A DNA stretch of 64,000 nucleotides from an uncultured Elusimicrobiales bacterium (GTDB lineage: Bacteria; Elusimicrobiota; Elusimicrobia; Elusimicrobiales; Elusimicrobiaceae): NCBI GenBank assembly GCA_934667625.1, contig CAKUMH010000005.1, forward strand, positions 1-64,000, written 5' to 3'. Positions 33,221-42,046 of the stretch are shown here, piece by piece. How positions within the stretch are numbered: position 1 is the stretch's first letter; each line of letters begins with the position of its first letter. The notes beneath the pieces were generated by a model. It was given only the letters and a program-made list of their open reading frames with translations, had not been told where the DNA came from and searched no databases. Made by a program: the position numbers and the translations under genes.

Positions 33221-34459
33221 ATGAAAATAGCCGTCGCCGGAACAGGATATGTAGGGCTTTCGCTGGCCACGTTGCTCGCGCAACACAACGACGTAGTGGC
33301 CGTTGATATCGTGCCGGAAAAAGTGGATTTGATTAACAATAAAAAATCGCCGATAGCCGACAAAGAAATTGAGGACTTTTTGGCCCATAAGCCGCTTCAT
33401 TTAACTGCTACCACAGACGCTAAAAGTGCCTATGAACAAGCGGAATTTGTGATTATCGCCACGCCGACCAATTATGACCCGCAACAAAACTATTTTAATA
33501 CCTCTGCAGTAGAGGCAGTTATTGAATTAGTCAAAAAATACAACCCAAATGCTACCATGGTTATTAAATCTACGATTCCGGTGGGCTATACGCGCCAAAT
33601 TCGCGGAAAAATGGGAGTAAAGAACATTTTATTCAGCCCGGAGTTTTTGCGCGAAGGCCATGCGCTTTATGATAATTTGTATCCTTCCCGTATTGTGGTA
33701 GGGGCAGATTTAGCAGATAAGGCATTAACTGAAAAAGCGCATACCTTCGCAGAACTCCTGCAACAGGGGGCCGTTAAGCAGAACGTTCCCACGCTCTTTA
33801 TGGGCTATACAGAAGCAGAGGCAGTAAAACTGTTTGCCAATACCTATTTGGCCTTGCGTGTCAGTTATTTTAACGAATTAGACACCTATGCCGAACTTAA
33901 AGGCCTTAATACGCAACAAATTATTGAAGGCGTCTGTTTGGACCCGCGTATCGGCAACCAATACAATAACCCGTCTTTTGGCTATGGCGGATATTGTTTG
34001 CCAAAAGACTCAAAACAACTGCTTGCAAACTACGCAGATGTGCCGCAAAACTTGATTAAGGCGATTGTGGAGTCCAACCGGACACGCAAGGATTTTATCG
34101 CCGACCGCGTTCTCAAGCAAGCCGGATATTATAACTATCAGCAAGATACCCAGTATGACCCTAAACAAGAGCATCACACCATTATTGGGGTGTACCGGCT
34201 TACCATGAAGGCGGGGAGTGATAACTTTCGTCAATCATCTATTCAAGGCATTATGAAGCGCATTAAAGCCAAAGGCGCTACGGTGATTATTTACGAGCCC
34301 GCCTTGGAAAACGGAAGCACCTTCTTTGGTAGTGAGGTAGTAAACGACTTAAAGGCATTTAAAACGCGCTGTAAGGCCATTATTGCCAACCGCTATGATT
34401 CTTGTTTGGATGATGTTAAAGAAAAGGTTTACACGCGGGATTTGTTCAAGCGAGATTAA
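33221..34459 (+). CDS. ugd: UDP-glucose 6-dehydrogenase
   Basis: A 412-residue NAD-dependent enzyme oxidising UDP-glucose to UDP-glucuronate. It starts MKIAVAGTGYVGLSLATLLA (Rossmann), has IIATPTNYDP, KSTIPVGYTR and FSPEFLREG, and the catalytic Cys in SFGYGGYCLPKDSKQL. AAGGAG precedes ATG 33221; an in-frame earlier start overlaps the epimerase. Together the two last genes supply GlcA and GalA donors for the polymer. Confidence 0.95.
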   Translation: MKIAVAGTGYVGLSLATLLAQHNDVVAVDIVPEKVDLINNKKSPIADKEIEDFLAHKPLHLTATTDAKSAYEQAEFVIIATPTNYDPQQNYFNTSAVEAVIELVKKYNPNATMVIKSTIPVGYTRQIRGKMGVKNILFSPEFLREGHALYDNLYPSRIVVGADLADKALTEKAHTFAELLQQGAVKQNVPTLFMGYTEAEAVKLFANTYLALRVSYFNELDTYAELKGLNTQQIIEGVCLDPRIGNQYNNPSFGYGGYCLPKDSKQLLANYADVPQNLIKAIVESNRTRKDFIADRVLKQAGYYNYQQDTQYDPKQEHHTIIGVYRLTMKAGSDNFRQSSIQGIMKRIKAKGATVIIYEPALENGSTFFGSEVVNDLKAFKTRCKAIIANRYDSCLDDVKEKVYTRDLFKRD

Positions 34460-34484
34460 AAACCTAATGTTTGCTTGCTTAAAA

Positions 34485-34655
34485 GGTGCTGTTCCTTTTC
34501 TTAAAAACCCATACGCCATAGGCGGGAATTTTAGGATAATTTGCGCCGCCGAAAAGTAGTTGATGTTTTCGTTTTATAAGTGTTTTCGGTACATCTGCGG
34601 ATTTATCAGAACGGTATTGTTTATATTCTCTCCAATCAAAAGATTGCACTGGAAA
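34485..34655 (-). pseudogene. Fragment of a paralogue of the 42036-43046 protein
   Basis: On the minus strand, FDWREYKQYRSD matches FDWKEFKQHRPD of the 42036-43046 product, and after an internal deletion the frame continues to IPAYGVWVFK, matching its C-terminus LAPYAVWVLK. So this is a collapsed second copy of the glycosidase-like gene, oriented opposite to the intact one. It abuts the IS3 remnant. Confidence 0.65.
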
Positions 34656-34659
34656 AAGG

Positions 34660-35105
34660 AATATGGCCAAATTGGGTTGATTGAGAAAGAAGAAACAGTA
34701 GCAGTGGCCGAATACCGCAGTCTGCAGAAGAAGTTGGCTCAAGTAGAGATGGAGAACGAAATCCTAAAAAAGCAACAGCCATATTCGCGCGGAAGCAAGA
34801 TTAAAACTCATCGGACAACAAATAGGAAAATATCCTATACAAATCCTGAGTCGGACATTGGGGACAGCGCATAGCCGAATATACAGGCATTTAGAAGGAA
34901 AAGTCGGTAAGCGGAAAACAGTATCCGAACGGCTGTATCAAGAAATCCGGCAAGTGTATTCGGAAAGCAATAAAATATACGGAGCCCTCAAGATATATGC
35001 GGCTCTTATCCGCAGGGCATTGAAACGAGCCTAAAACGGGTACAGCGGCACATGAAGTCCATGGAAATACGTTCTATTATCCGGAAGCGATATAGCACAG
35101 AAAGT
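34660..35105 (+). pseudogene. IS3-family (IS150-like) transposase remnant
   Basis: The orfA end reads VAEYRSLQKKLAQVEMENEILKK, a typical leucine-zipper tail. At 34766-34772 lies A-AAA-AAG, the classic -1 frameshift heptamer; the -1 frame continues ATAIFARKQD, as in intact IS3 elements. A shifted frame gives orfB parts: QQIGKYPIQILSRTLGTAHS, ERLYQEIRQVYSESNKIYGALKIY and later SLKRVQRHMKSMEIRSI. The DDE core is absent. Terminal repeats were not found. Confidence 0.75.
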
Positions 35106-35115
35106 CTGGGGGTAT

Positions 35116-35565
35116 TTATTGGATATTTTTGCCATTTTTTAACTGTTTAGCAATGGCTTGAACGGCCTGGGCCAGCTGCGCGGCGGCTTTTTTAAACGCC
35201 TTGCCGGAAAGAGAAATCGGGTCTGCAAGGTCTTTTTCCTGCCCGAAAGCAAAATCGTTTAGCAGATACATTTTATCGCTGTGCTGGGCATAGCGGTCGG
35301 CCAGTTGGTCTAAGTGGCGTTGCTGCATCAGTAAAATCAGGTCGGCTGTTTGCAGGTCTTGCGCCTGCAACGGGGCGGGCGTATGCGGGGCGGGCGTTAC
35401 CCCTTGTTCGGCCAGAAACGCCAACACTTTGGAAGGGACCGTATAAGACGGGTCTGCATACAACCCGCGGGAAAACACGTCTGCCTCCGGCACGGCCTTT
35501 TTGAGCAATTCCTGCGCCATAAAACTGCGGCACACATTTGCATAACAAATAAATAAGACTTTCAT
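35116..35565 (-). CDS. Low-molecular-weight tyrosine phosphatase (Wzb-like)
   Basis: A 149-residue protein with the P-loop C7-YANVC-R13-S (CX5R) at its N-terminus and the acid Asp115 in ADPIS, both expected for LMW-PTPs. It would dephosphorylate the tyrosine-rich tail of the BY-kinase encoded at 37947-39656, controlling polymer export. It is transcribed divergently from the ligase gene across only 35 bp. A TATAGT box lies 7 nt before its ATG, suggesting a leaderless transcript. Confidence 0.88.
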   Translation of the reverse strand: MKVLFICYANVCRSFMAQELLKKAVPEADVFSRGLYADPSYTVPSKVLAFLAEQGVTPAPHTPAPLQAQDLQTADLILLMQQRHLDQLADRYAQHSDKMYLLNDFAFGQEKDLADPISLSGKAFKKAAAQLAQAVQAIAKQLKNGKNIQ

Positions 35566-35572
35566 CGTTTCT

Positions 35573-35594
35573 ACTATAGCAAATTTTATACAAT
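35573..35594. promoter_or_regulatory. Back-to-back promoters of phosphatase and ligase genes
   Basis: Minus-strand TATAGT (35578-35573) is 7 nt before ATG 35565; plus-strand TACAAT (35589-35594) is 6 nt before ATG 35601. The -10 boxes are 10 bp apart, so polymerases would compete for this 35-bp gap. Confidence 0.45.
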
Positions 35595-35600
35595 AAAAAT

Positions 35601-37235
35601 ATGGGTGCGTTTTTAAAAGTTTGGACGTGCAGCTTACTCTTTTTTATTGTCTTTGCCTTCGCGGGGGCGGAGCCGTGGGCGTTTTCCGTCTTGCAGGTGG
35701 GCCTCTTTACGGCGGCGGGGCTGCTTTGCTACCGCCGTACTTTTACCGTTACGCCGTTGTTAAAAATCGTGCTGGGCACGCTGGGCTTTTTAGTGCTCTT
35801 TTGCGCCTTGCAGGCCTCCTTCCCGACGACCCTTCTCTCTGCCGTGCCGTGGTTTCCCGCCTCTCTTATGCCGCTTTTTACCTGGGAGCACGCTTCCCTT
35901 TTTATGACTTATGCCGTGGCGGCGGCGGTTGTGTCGCAGCTGGCGGGCCGTTCCTATGCGTTAAAACAGTTTGCCCTGGCTGTCGGCCTGTGCGGCTTGG
36001 CGGCGGCCTTGTGCGCCTTGTGTTTGCCGGACGGGGAATATATCCGTCTTTTGACGGGGGTGCGCGGGGGAATGGGCCCGTTTTTAAACCGCAACCACGC
36101 CGGCGTGTTTTTGGGAATGTGCGCCGTGGTGGCGCTGGGATATGCGGCGGCCTGCTTTTTGGACTATGCCCGCTTTGCGGCCGAACGCCGGAAAAACCAG
36201 TTCTTCTGGCGGCAGACGTTTTTGGTCCTGGTGGTTATCGGCTTGGTGCTGGGCGTGGTGTTTACCCGTTCCCGCGGGGGAATGTTGGCGGTATTGACGG
36301 GGCTTTTTGGCTATGCTTTTTTGTGCGTTTTGTGGGTTCCGTCGCGCTGGAAAACCCGTCTAAAAGGGCTGTCGGTTACGTTGGCGGCGCTTGTGTTGTG
36401 CTCGGGGTGGATTTTAACGCATACCCAGCAAATTAACGCTTTTGCGCACCGGGCGAGCGGGGCCTCGGGAGAAACGAGGAAAATGCTTTACCGCGCCGGC
36501 TGGACGTTGCTTAAAGAACGACCCGTATGGGGGATTGGCGTCGGGGCGTTGCCGGTGGCGATTACGCCGTATATGGAATGGCCGGTTTCCAGCTTTGTGG
36601 AGCGGCTGCATTGCGATTGGCTGGAACTACTTTTGGGCCTGGGGTGGGGCGGTTTTTTACCCGTGGCAGGGGGCATCCTGTGGTTTGGAGTGCTGGCGTT
36701 GGGGCGGTTGCGAAGATTGCGTACCCGTAAGAAATTTTTGTTTGCCTCCCTGTTATCGGCGTTACTGGTAATGGGCGTGGGCTGCGTGGTGGATTTTGAT
36801 TTATTCATCCCTGCCACGGGCTTTTTGTTCTTTTGGATTATTGGCATGGCGTGCAGCCCGTCGTACGACAAAGAGCAGGTGCGGGTGTATGGCGTTTCGC
36901 CCGTATGTTTGGCGGCAATTTTGCTGGTGTTGGGGGTTGCCTGCTATGTGCCGATGCAAAAAACAATTGCCTGGCGGCTGCATCTATTCGGGCGAGGCCT
37001 CTTGCCCCAGCGCCAGGTGCAGACCTATGCGCAGGCGTTGGAGCACTATCCGGCACCGCGCTATGCGTTGTATTTGGGTAACGCCTATTTAAAGCAAAGT
37101 TTGCAAACCCAGGAGCCGCTTGAACGGGCCGCTCTGCGCGCCCAAGCCAACCGGGTGGCGGTTTCCTACCTGACAAAATATCCCAAAGAAAAAGAACTCT
37201 CCCGCCTCTATTTGCGCACACTGGCGCAAAAATAA
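35601..37235 (+). CDS. O-antigen ligase/polymerase-family membrane protein
   Basis: A 544-residue polytopic protein with about 12 membrane segments and a Wzy_C/RfaL signature: GGMGPFLNRNHAGVFLGMC in the middle and FTRSRGGMLAVLTGLFGY. The large periplasmic loop between ~275 and ~345 contains RAGWTLLKERPVWGIGVGALP and HCDWLELLLGLGWGG, typical of O-antigen ligases. The C-terminal 90 residues are TPR-like. It joins or polymerises the glycan in the periplasm. It leads the export cluster and starts 6 nt after a -10 box. Confidence 0.85.
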   Translation: MGAFLKVWTCSLLFFIVFAFAGAEPWAFSVLQVGLFTAAGLLCYRRTFTVTPLLKIVLGTLGFLVLFCALQASFPTTLLSAVPWFPASLMPLFTWEHASLFMTYAVAAAVVSQLAGRSYALKQFALAVGLCGLAAALCALCLPDGEYIRLLTGVRGGMGPFLNRNHAGVFLGMCAVVALGYAAACFLDYARFAAERRKNQFFWRQTFLVLVVIGLVLGVVFTRSRGGMLAVLTGLFGYAFLCVLWVPSRWKTRLKGLSVTLAALVLCSGWILTHTQQINAFAHRASGASGETRKMLYRAGWTLLKERPVWGIGVGALPVAITPYMEWPVSSFVERLHCDWLELLLGLGWGGFLPVAGGILWFGVLALGRLRRLRTRKKFLFASLLSALLVMGVGCVVDFDLFIPATGFLFFWIIGMACSPSYDKEQVRVYGVSPVCLAAILLVLGVACYVPMQKTIAWRLHLFGRGLLPQRQVQTYAQALEHYPAPRYALYLGNAYLKQSLQTQEPLERAALRAQANRVAVSYLTKYPKEKELSRLYLRTLAQK

Positions 37236-37280
37236 CCCTAAAAACAGGGGCAGAAATACTAAACATAGCTTATATTTTGA

Positions 37281-37286
37281 TAAAAT
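37281..37286 (+). promoter_or_regulatory. -10 box of wza, leaderless spacing
   Basis: TAAAAT preceded by TTGA (extended -10 TGa) lies 7 nt before ATG 37294. No Shine-Dalgarno sequence is visible. Confidence 0.4.
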
Positions 37287-37293
37287 ATAACCA

Positions 37294-37938
37294 ATGAAAA
37301 AAATATCTTTCCTTATGTTGAGTGCCGCTGTTCTGTCGGCGGCCTGTGCCGGAACGCCGGCACGTACCCATGTGCCGGAACAATCTTCCGCCGGGACGAT
37401 GGAAATCGCCCAAGGCATAGAGCAGTTCCGCCGCACGGAAGCATATCTTTTGCAACCCGGTGATTTGCTGGAAATTAAAGTTTTTATGGAAGACAATATG
37501 GAACGCACCCAACGCATCAGCGGCAGCGGGACGATTACGTTCCCGTTGGCGGGGAACATCCGGGTAGCGGGGCTGACCGTGGCTGATGCGGAAGCGAGTC
37601 TTTCCTCCGCTTTAAAAACCTATCTTAAAAATCCGCAAGTTTCTGTGTTGATTAAAGAATACGGCAACAAAACGGTATATGTGTTGGGCCAGGTCAAAAA
37701 ACCGGCCGCCATAGAAATTCCGCCGGAAAAGCCGTTGACCGTGTTGGAAGCCGTTACTTCCGTGGGCGGTTTTACGGAAATTGCCGCCACGGGCAAGGTG
37801 CGCGTGCTGCGTGTAGAAAACGGCGTACAGCGGGCTTTGGATGTGGACGTAACCCAAATTACCAAGCAGGGAAACAAATCGTTGGATATTGCCCTGCAGC
37901 CGGGTGATGTGGTGTTTGTGCCGCAAAGTATGTTCTAG
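37294..37938 (+). CDS. wza: Wza-like polysaccharide export lipoprotein
   Basis: A 214-residue outer-membrane export protein. The lipobox is in MLSAAVLSAACAG (Cys about residue 17). The Poly_export domain has YLLQPGDLLEIKVFMEDNMERTQRISGSGTITFPLAGNIRVAGLT-type sequence, followed by SLBB-type KTVYVLGQVKKPAAIEIPPEKPLTVLEAVTSVGGFTE. The end, LQPGDVVFVPQSMF, is a standard Wza C-terminus. It is shorter than E. coli Wza (379), like other compact exporters. 8 bp before the BY-kinase. Confidence 0.92.
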   Translation: MKKISFLMLSAAVLSAACAGTPARTHVPEQSSAGTMEIAQGIEQFRRTEAYLLQPGDLLEIKVFMEDNMERTQRISGSGTITFPLAGNIRVAGLTVADAEASLSSALKTYLKNPQVSVLIKEYGNKTVYVLGQVKKPAAIEIPPEKPLTVLEAVTSVGGFTEIAATGKVRVLRVENGVQRALDVDVTQITKQGNKSLDIALQPGDVVFVPQSMF

Positions 37939-37946
37939 GGGAATTT

Positions 37947-39656
37947 ATGGAAAATACGACGAATGAAGAATTGGATTTAAGTTATTGTATCAACCTTGTT
38001 TTTAAGCGTTTTTGGCTGTTGGTGGCCATGGTGGCGTTGGGCCTGGTGGCGGCAGTGCTGGTAAACCTGCTGATGCGCCCGGCTTATAAAGCAACTGCGC
38101 TGATGATGATTAACCAGGAAGACGCCGGCAAGATTGATGCCACCCCCTACGGTTCTTTTGCCAGCGAAGAAGATTACTACCGCACCCAGTACCAGCTGTT
38201 GCAAAGCCGCTCCCTGCTTAGCAAGGTGTATACAAAAATGAAATTGGGCCAAGTGGAAGAATTTGCCAACCCCAACGGTCTTAAAAAGCTGGAAAAGTCC
38301 CTGGATGTGGCTCCCATTACCCGCAGCCGGTTGGTCAATGTGTCCGCTACCGCGTACGACCCTTCTTTGGCGGCGGATATTGTCAACACCCTTACCGATA
38401 CGTTTGTGGCGGATAACGTCTCCAACCGCGTTTTTATGGGGCAGGACGTCATTGCCGCACTGGAAAGCACCGAGCGCAGTTCCGCCGAGCAGGAACTGTT
38501 AAACTCTATGCCGCAGGTGGTAAATAGCGATTTTATTAAAACCTTAAAGCAGCAGGCCGCCAGACTGACGGCCGAACGCGCGCGGTTGTTGGCCAAATAC
38601 ACCACGCAGCATCCGGACGTTATTTCCGTGCAGAACCAATTGGCGGCGGTGGATGCGCAAATCAATACCGAAACCCGCCGGTTGGTGCAGAGCATTAAAA
38701 TTGAACTTTCCGGCCAATTTTCGGGCAATAACATCCGCGTGATTGACCCTGCCGTTACGCCGGAAAAACCGGTCCGCCCGCGCAAATTAATCAATTTGGC
38801 TATCGGGTTACTCGGCGGCGGCTTGTTGGGATTAATGCTTGTTTTTGTGCTGGAATTTTTAGACCAAAGCGTTAAATCCAGTGAAGATTTGGAAGAAAAA
38901 CTCGGCCTGCCTTTTTTGGGGGTTGTCCCGTACGAAAAACTGAAAAAGAAGGAAAGCGAATACGCCACCTTGCTGAAAGATGGTAATTTTCTTGTGGCTG
39001 AAAATGTGCGTAATGTGCGCACCATGTTGGATTTTGCCTTGGCGGGTGCGCATAATGCGCCGCTGCTGATTACCAGCTCCTTGCAGGGAGAAGGGAAAAG
39101 CCACTTGTCCTCCAATTTGCTGGTAGCCATGGCGCAAACGGGCAAAAAGGTGCTGTTGGTTGACGGCGATTTGCGCCGGGCGCGCGTGCACCGTGTGTTT
39201 AAATTATCTACCGAAAAGGGCCTTAGCAACATCTGGGACGCCGACCCCAAAAAAGCCGATTATGCGGCCAACATCCAAGCGGTCAAGGACGTGCCGAACC
39301 TGTTTGTGATGACGTCCGGCCAGCGTCCGCCCAACCCGGCGGAGCTGTTAAACACGCCCAAACTGGCCGATTTTATCGCTTGGGCCACCCAACATTACGA
39401 CCAAGTGGTGGTGGATTGCCCGGCCATTATGCCGGTTTCCGACACGCTGTTGTGGGGTAAATACATCCCGCGGGCGGTGTTTGTCATTAAGTACGGCCAA
39501 ACCAACGCCAAGCTGGCGCAACTGGCTTTGGACAAGCTGCAGAAAGCCGGAATTAAGGTGCTGGGTGCTGTGATTGGACATTACCGCCCGGAAGGTCTTT
39601 CCTACGGCAAATACGGCTATTACAAAAATTACAGTTATTATAGCGAAGATAAATAA
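37947..39656 (+). CDS. wzc: Wzc-like chain-length/BY tyrosine kinase
   Basis: A 569-residue fusion of a Wzz-type membrane domain (membrane segments ~21-43 and ~283-304, coiled coil between) and a cytoplasmic BY-kinase. Walker A is GEGKSH at 381-386; His386 replaces the usual Ser/Thr. Walker A' is VLLVDGDLRR, Walker B VVVDCPAIMPV. The tail has at least six Tyr (YGKYGYYKNYSYY) for autophosphorylation. With Wza and the phosphatase it controls polymer length and export. Confidence 0.92.
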   Translation: MENTTNEELDLSYCINLVFKRFWLLVAMVALGLVAAVLVNLLMRPAYKATALMMINQEDAGKIDATPYGSFASEEDYYRTQYQLLQSRSLLSKVYTKMKLGQVEEFANPNGLKKLEKSLDVAPITRSRLVNVSATAYDPSLAADIVNTLTDTFVADNVSNRVFMGQDVIAALESTERSSAEQELLNSMPQVVNSDFIKTLKQQAARLTAERARLLAKYTTQHPDVISVQNQLAAVDAQINTETRRLVQSIKIELSGQFSGNNIRVIDPAVTPEKPVRPRKLINLAIGLLGGGLLGLMLVFVLEFLDQSVKSSEDLEEKLGLPFLGVVPYEKLKKKESEYATLLKDGNFLVAENVRNVRTMLDFALAGAHNAPLLITSSLQGEGKSHLSSNLLVAMAQTGKKVLLVDGDLRRARVHRVFKLSTEKGLSNIWDADPKKADYAANIQAVKDVPNLFVMTSGQRPPNPAELLNTPKLADFIAWATQHYDQVVVDCPAIMPVSDTLLWGKYIPRAVFVIKYGQTNAKLAQLALDKLQKAGIKVLGAVIGHYRPEGLSYGKYGYYKNYSYYSEDK

Positions 39657-39675
39657 ACGCGCCTTATTGTTTCAT

Positions 39676-39706
39676 AAATATCCCCCGAATTTTTCAGGGG
39701 ATATTT
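39676..39706 (+). terminator. Hairpin terminator after wzc
   Basis: AAATATCCCC (39676-39685) pairs with GGGGATATTT (39697-39706) around an 11-nt AT-rich loop. Confidence 0.65.
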
Positions 39707-39767
39707 GTCAAAATTCGTTTGTACTCAAATATAAAAAACAGTTATGTGCTGTGGAGAGAGAGTTGGT

Positions 39768-40709
39768 ATGTTAAATCAGCCGTATACTTGGGTGATTACC
39801 GGCGGGGCGGGGTTCATCGGGTCTCACTTGGCTAAAACGCTGGTGGCGCAGGGGCAGCGCGTCCGCATTTTTGATAATTTTTCGTCGGGAAGAAAAGAAA
39901 ATTTGGCGGCCATTGCAAACCAGGTGCAAATAATAGAAGGGGATATTTGCGATTTCAACGCGTTGCTGCCGGCTTTAAAAGGGGCTGATTTTGTGCTTCA
40001 CCATGCGGCGCTGGTATCGGTGCCGGAGTCGGTGCAAAAACCGCTTGCCACCTGGCAAATTAACGTGCAGGGTACGGCTAACGTGTTGGAAGCGGCCCGA
40101 CAAAATCACATTAAGCGTATGCTGTTTGCCTGTTCCAGTGCTATTTACGGCAACGGGCCGGACCTGCCTTACAAGGAATCAGCGCCCACCTTGCCGCAAT
40201 CTCCGTATGCGCTTTCCAAATTAATGGGGCGGGATTTGTGCCGCCACTACACGCAGGTGTACGGGCTGGAGACGGTTTCTCTGGTCTATTTTAATGTTTT
40301 CGGGCCGCACCAAACCCCCAATTCCCCGTACGCGGCCGTGATTGCCAAATTCATGCAGTTAGCCGCCGAAGGCAAGCCCTTGGGCATTGATTGGGACGGC
40401 TTGCAAAGCCGCGATTTTGTGCACGTGCGCGACGTGGTGCAAGCCAATCTGCTGGCGGCCTTAAAAGGCGCGCCGGGGGAGACGTACAACGTTGCCGGCG
40501 GGAAAACCTATTCCCTGTTGGACTTGGCGGACATGTTAGATAAAATTTCCGGCCAAAAATTGCCGCGTGTTTTTCGCCCCAAGCGGGAGGGAGATGTGAA
40601 ACTTTCGTCGGCGGATATTTCCCATATCAAAACTTTGGGTTTTGTGCCGCAAGTAACTTTGGAGGAGGGATTAGCCGAGCTTTGGCAACTGCAACGGGGG
40701 GAAAAATGA
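39768..40709 (+). CDS. NAD-dependent sugar epimerase (GalE/WbpP-like)
   Basis: A 313-residue extended SDR: WVITGGAGFIGSHLAKTL, LHHAALVSVPESVQKP, ACSSAIYGNGPDLPYKE and the catalytic YALSKLMGRDLC. VSLVYFNVFGPHQTPNSPYAAVIAKFM is typical of UDP-GlcNAc/UDP-Glc 4-epimerases (WbpP type). ATG 39768 has a GAGAGAG site. Its stop overlaps the sugar-transferase start (ATGA at 40706-40709), so it may supply the first sugar. Confidence 0.87.
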   Translation: MLNQPYTWVITGGAGFIGSHLAKTLVAQGQRVRIFDNFSSGRKENLAAIANQVQIIEGDICDFNALLPALKGADFVLHHAALVSVPESVQKPLATWQINVQGTANVLEAARQNHIKRMLFACSSAIYGNGPDLPYKESAPTLPQSPYALSKLMGRDLCRHYTQVYGLETVSLVYFNVFGPHQTPNSPYAAVIAKFMQLAAEGKPLGIDWDGLQSRDFVHVRDVVQANLLAALKGAPGETYNVAGGKTYSLLDLADMLDKISGQKLPRVFRPKREGDVKLSSADISHIKTLGFVPQVTLEEGLAELWQLQRGEK

Positions 40710-42046
40710 AACGTCTGATTCTGTTTGGGCTGGATTTTGCGGCCTTTTTTACCATTTTGTTCGTAACGGTTTCCGTACGCCGTTTGGAAATTGACGGCTG
40801 GACGTACTTCAATAACTGCAAAATTTTCTTATTTGTTTTCTTGCTTACCGGTTTTGTTTTGTGGTTGTTTTCGTTTTACGATTTTAAAGCACTTCGCAAG
40901 CGTACTATCAGCTATAAAACCTTGGCAATTGCTTGGACGGCGTGTGTGCTGCTTTCGTCCAGCTTCTTTTATTTCTTGTCTGGCTACGGGTTGCCGCTGC
41001 TGACGCCCAAGGCCATTTTGGTGGCCGTCTTAACGCTGTATTTTTTCTATGTGTACTGGGTGCGGCGGTCTTACTTTAATTTAAATTTTGTAAAAGTGAA
41101 TTTACTGCTTTTCGGCGAGAGCGAAACGCTGGACGAAATCCGCCGCGAATGCAAGGCATCCCGCGGTTTTACCGTGCGCGAAGGCGGTCTTGTGCCGCAG
41201 GCAGATGCCAAGTATTCCTATAAAAATTTGGATTGGGTCGTTTTTAGCAGTAAATTGTTCCGGCAATATCCGCAGGCGTGGCCTGTTCTGGTGGAAAAGT
41301 TTATTGCCAGGGGCGTGTATGTAGACACGGACTTTAACGTGTACGAACGCCTTTTCCGCCGGGTTTCGCGTGAGAGTATCGGCGACGAAATGTGGTTGCT
41401 GCGCGGCATCGGCGCGCGGCGGGAAGATGCCATGTACAACATGCTCAAACGCTGTATGGATTTTGCGGCGGCGGTGTGTCTGCTCCCGTTTTGTGCGGTG
41501 GTGGGGGTGTTTATTTACGGAATGATTAAGCTGGTAGATAAAGAGGAGCCGCTCTTTACGCAAAAGCGCACGGGCTTGTTGGGTAAAACCATTACCCTGT
41601 ATAAGTTCCGCACGATTAAATCTAAGGGGCAAGAGTCGGACAAAGAGCAAATCACCCGTACGGGCAAGTATTGGCGGCGGTTTCGCTTAGATGAAATTCC
41701 ACAGCTGATTAATGTGCTGAAAGGAGATCTTTCTCTGGTCGGCCCGCGGCCTATTTGGACCAGTGAATTTGAGTTTTTAAACCAACATATTCCCAATCAC
41801 GCCGTGCGCAGTGTGGTAAAACCCGGTATTACGGGGTGGGCACAGCTTAATTTTAAGGCGCCTATCACTTATGTAAATTTCCGTCATAAAACCCCCGAAG
41901 CATTTGAACCGAATGCCTTTGACGGGGCTTTTACGCGCTTTTCTTATGATGTGTGGTATATCCAAAACCGCTCCTTTTTGTTGGATTTGGAAATTATTAT
42001 CAAAACCGGTATTCGTATGTTTATCAAGGATTCCCATGTGGCGTAA
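40706..42046 (+). CDS. Undecaprenyl-phosphate sugar phosphotransferase (WcaJ-like)
   Basis: A 446-residue initiating phosphoglycosyltransferase. The N-terminal part has about four membrane helices, then a soluble domain, a further hydrophobic segment (~254-275) and the PGT catalytic core: QKRTGLLGKTITLYKFRTI, FRLDEIPQLINVLKGDLSLVGPRP and VKPGITGWAQLNF. The DE pair in RLDEIPQ is catalytic. It loads the first sugar-phosphate onto undecaprenyl-phosphate for the whole pathway. Confidence 0.92.
   Translation: MKRLILFGLDFAAFFTILFVTVSVRRLEIDGWTYFNNCKIFLFVFLLTGFVLWLFSFYDFKALRKRTISYKTLAIAWTACVLLSSSFFYFLSGYGLPLLTPKAILVAVLTLYFFYVYWVRRSYFNLNFVKVNLLLFGESETLDEIRRECKASRGFTVREGGLVPQADAKYSYKNLDWVVFSSKLFRQYPQAWPVLVEKFIARGVYVDTDFNVYERLFRRVSRESIGDEMWLLRGIGARREDAMYNMLKRCMDFAAAVCLLPFCAVVGVFIYGMIKLVDKEEPLFTQKRTGLLGKTITLYKFRTIKSKGQESDKEQITRTGKYWRRFRLDEIPQLINVLKGDLSLVGPRPIWTSEFEFLNQHIPNHAVRSVVKPGITGWAQLNFKAPITYVNFRHKTPEAFEPNAFDGAFTRFSYDVWYIQNRSFLLDLEIIIKTGIRMFIKDSHVA

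Noticed and set aside
38177..39250. 357-codon minus-strand ORF opposite wzc
   Set aside because: It is the antisense shadow of a clear BY-kinase; composition is Ser/Arg/Leu-rich without motifs.
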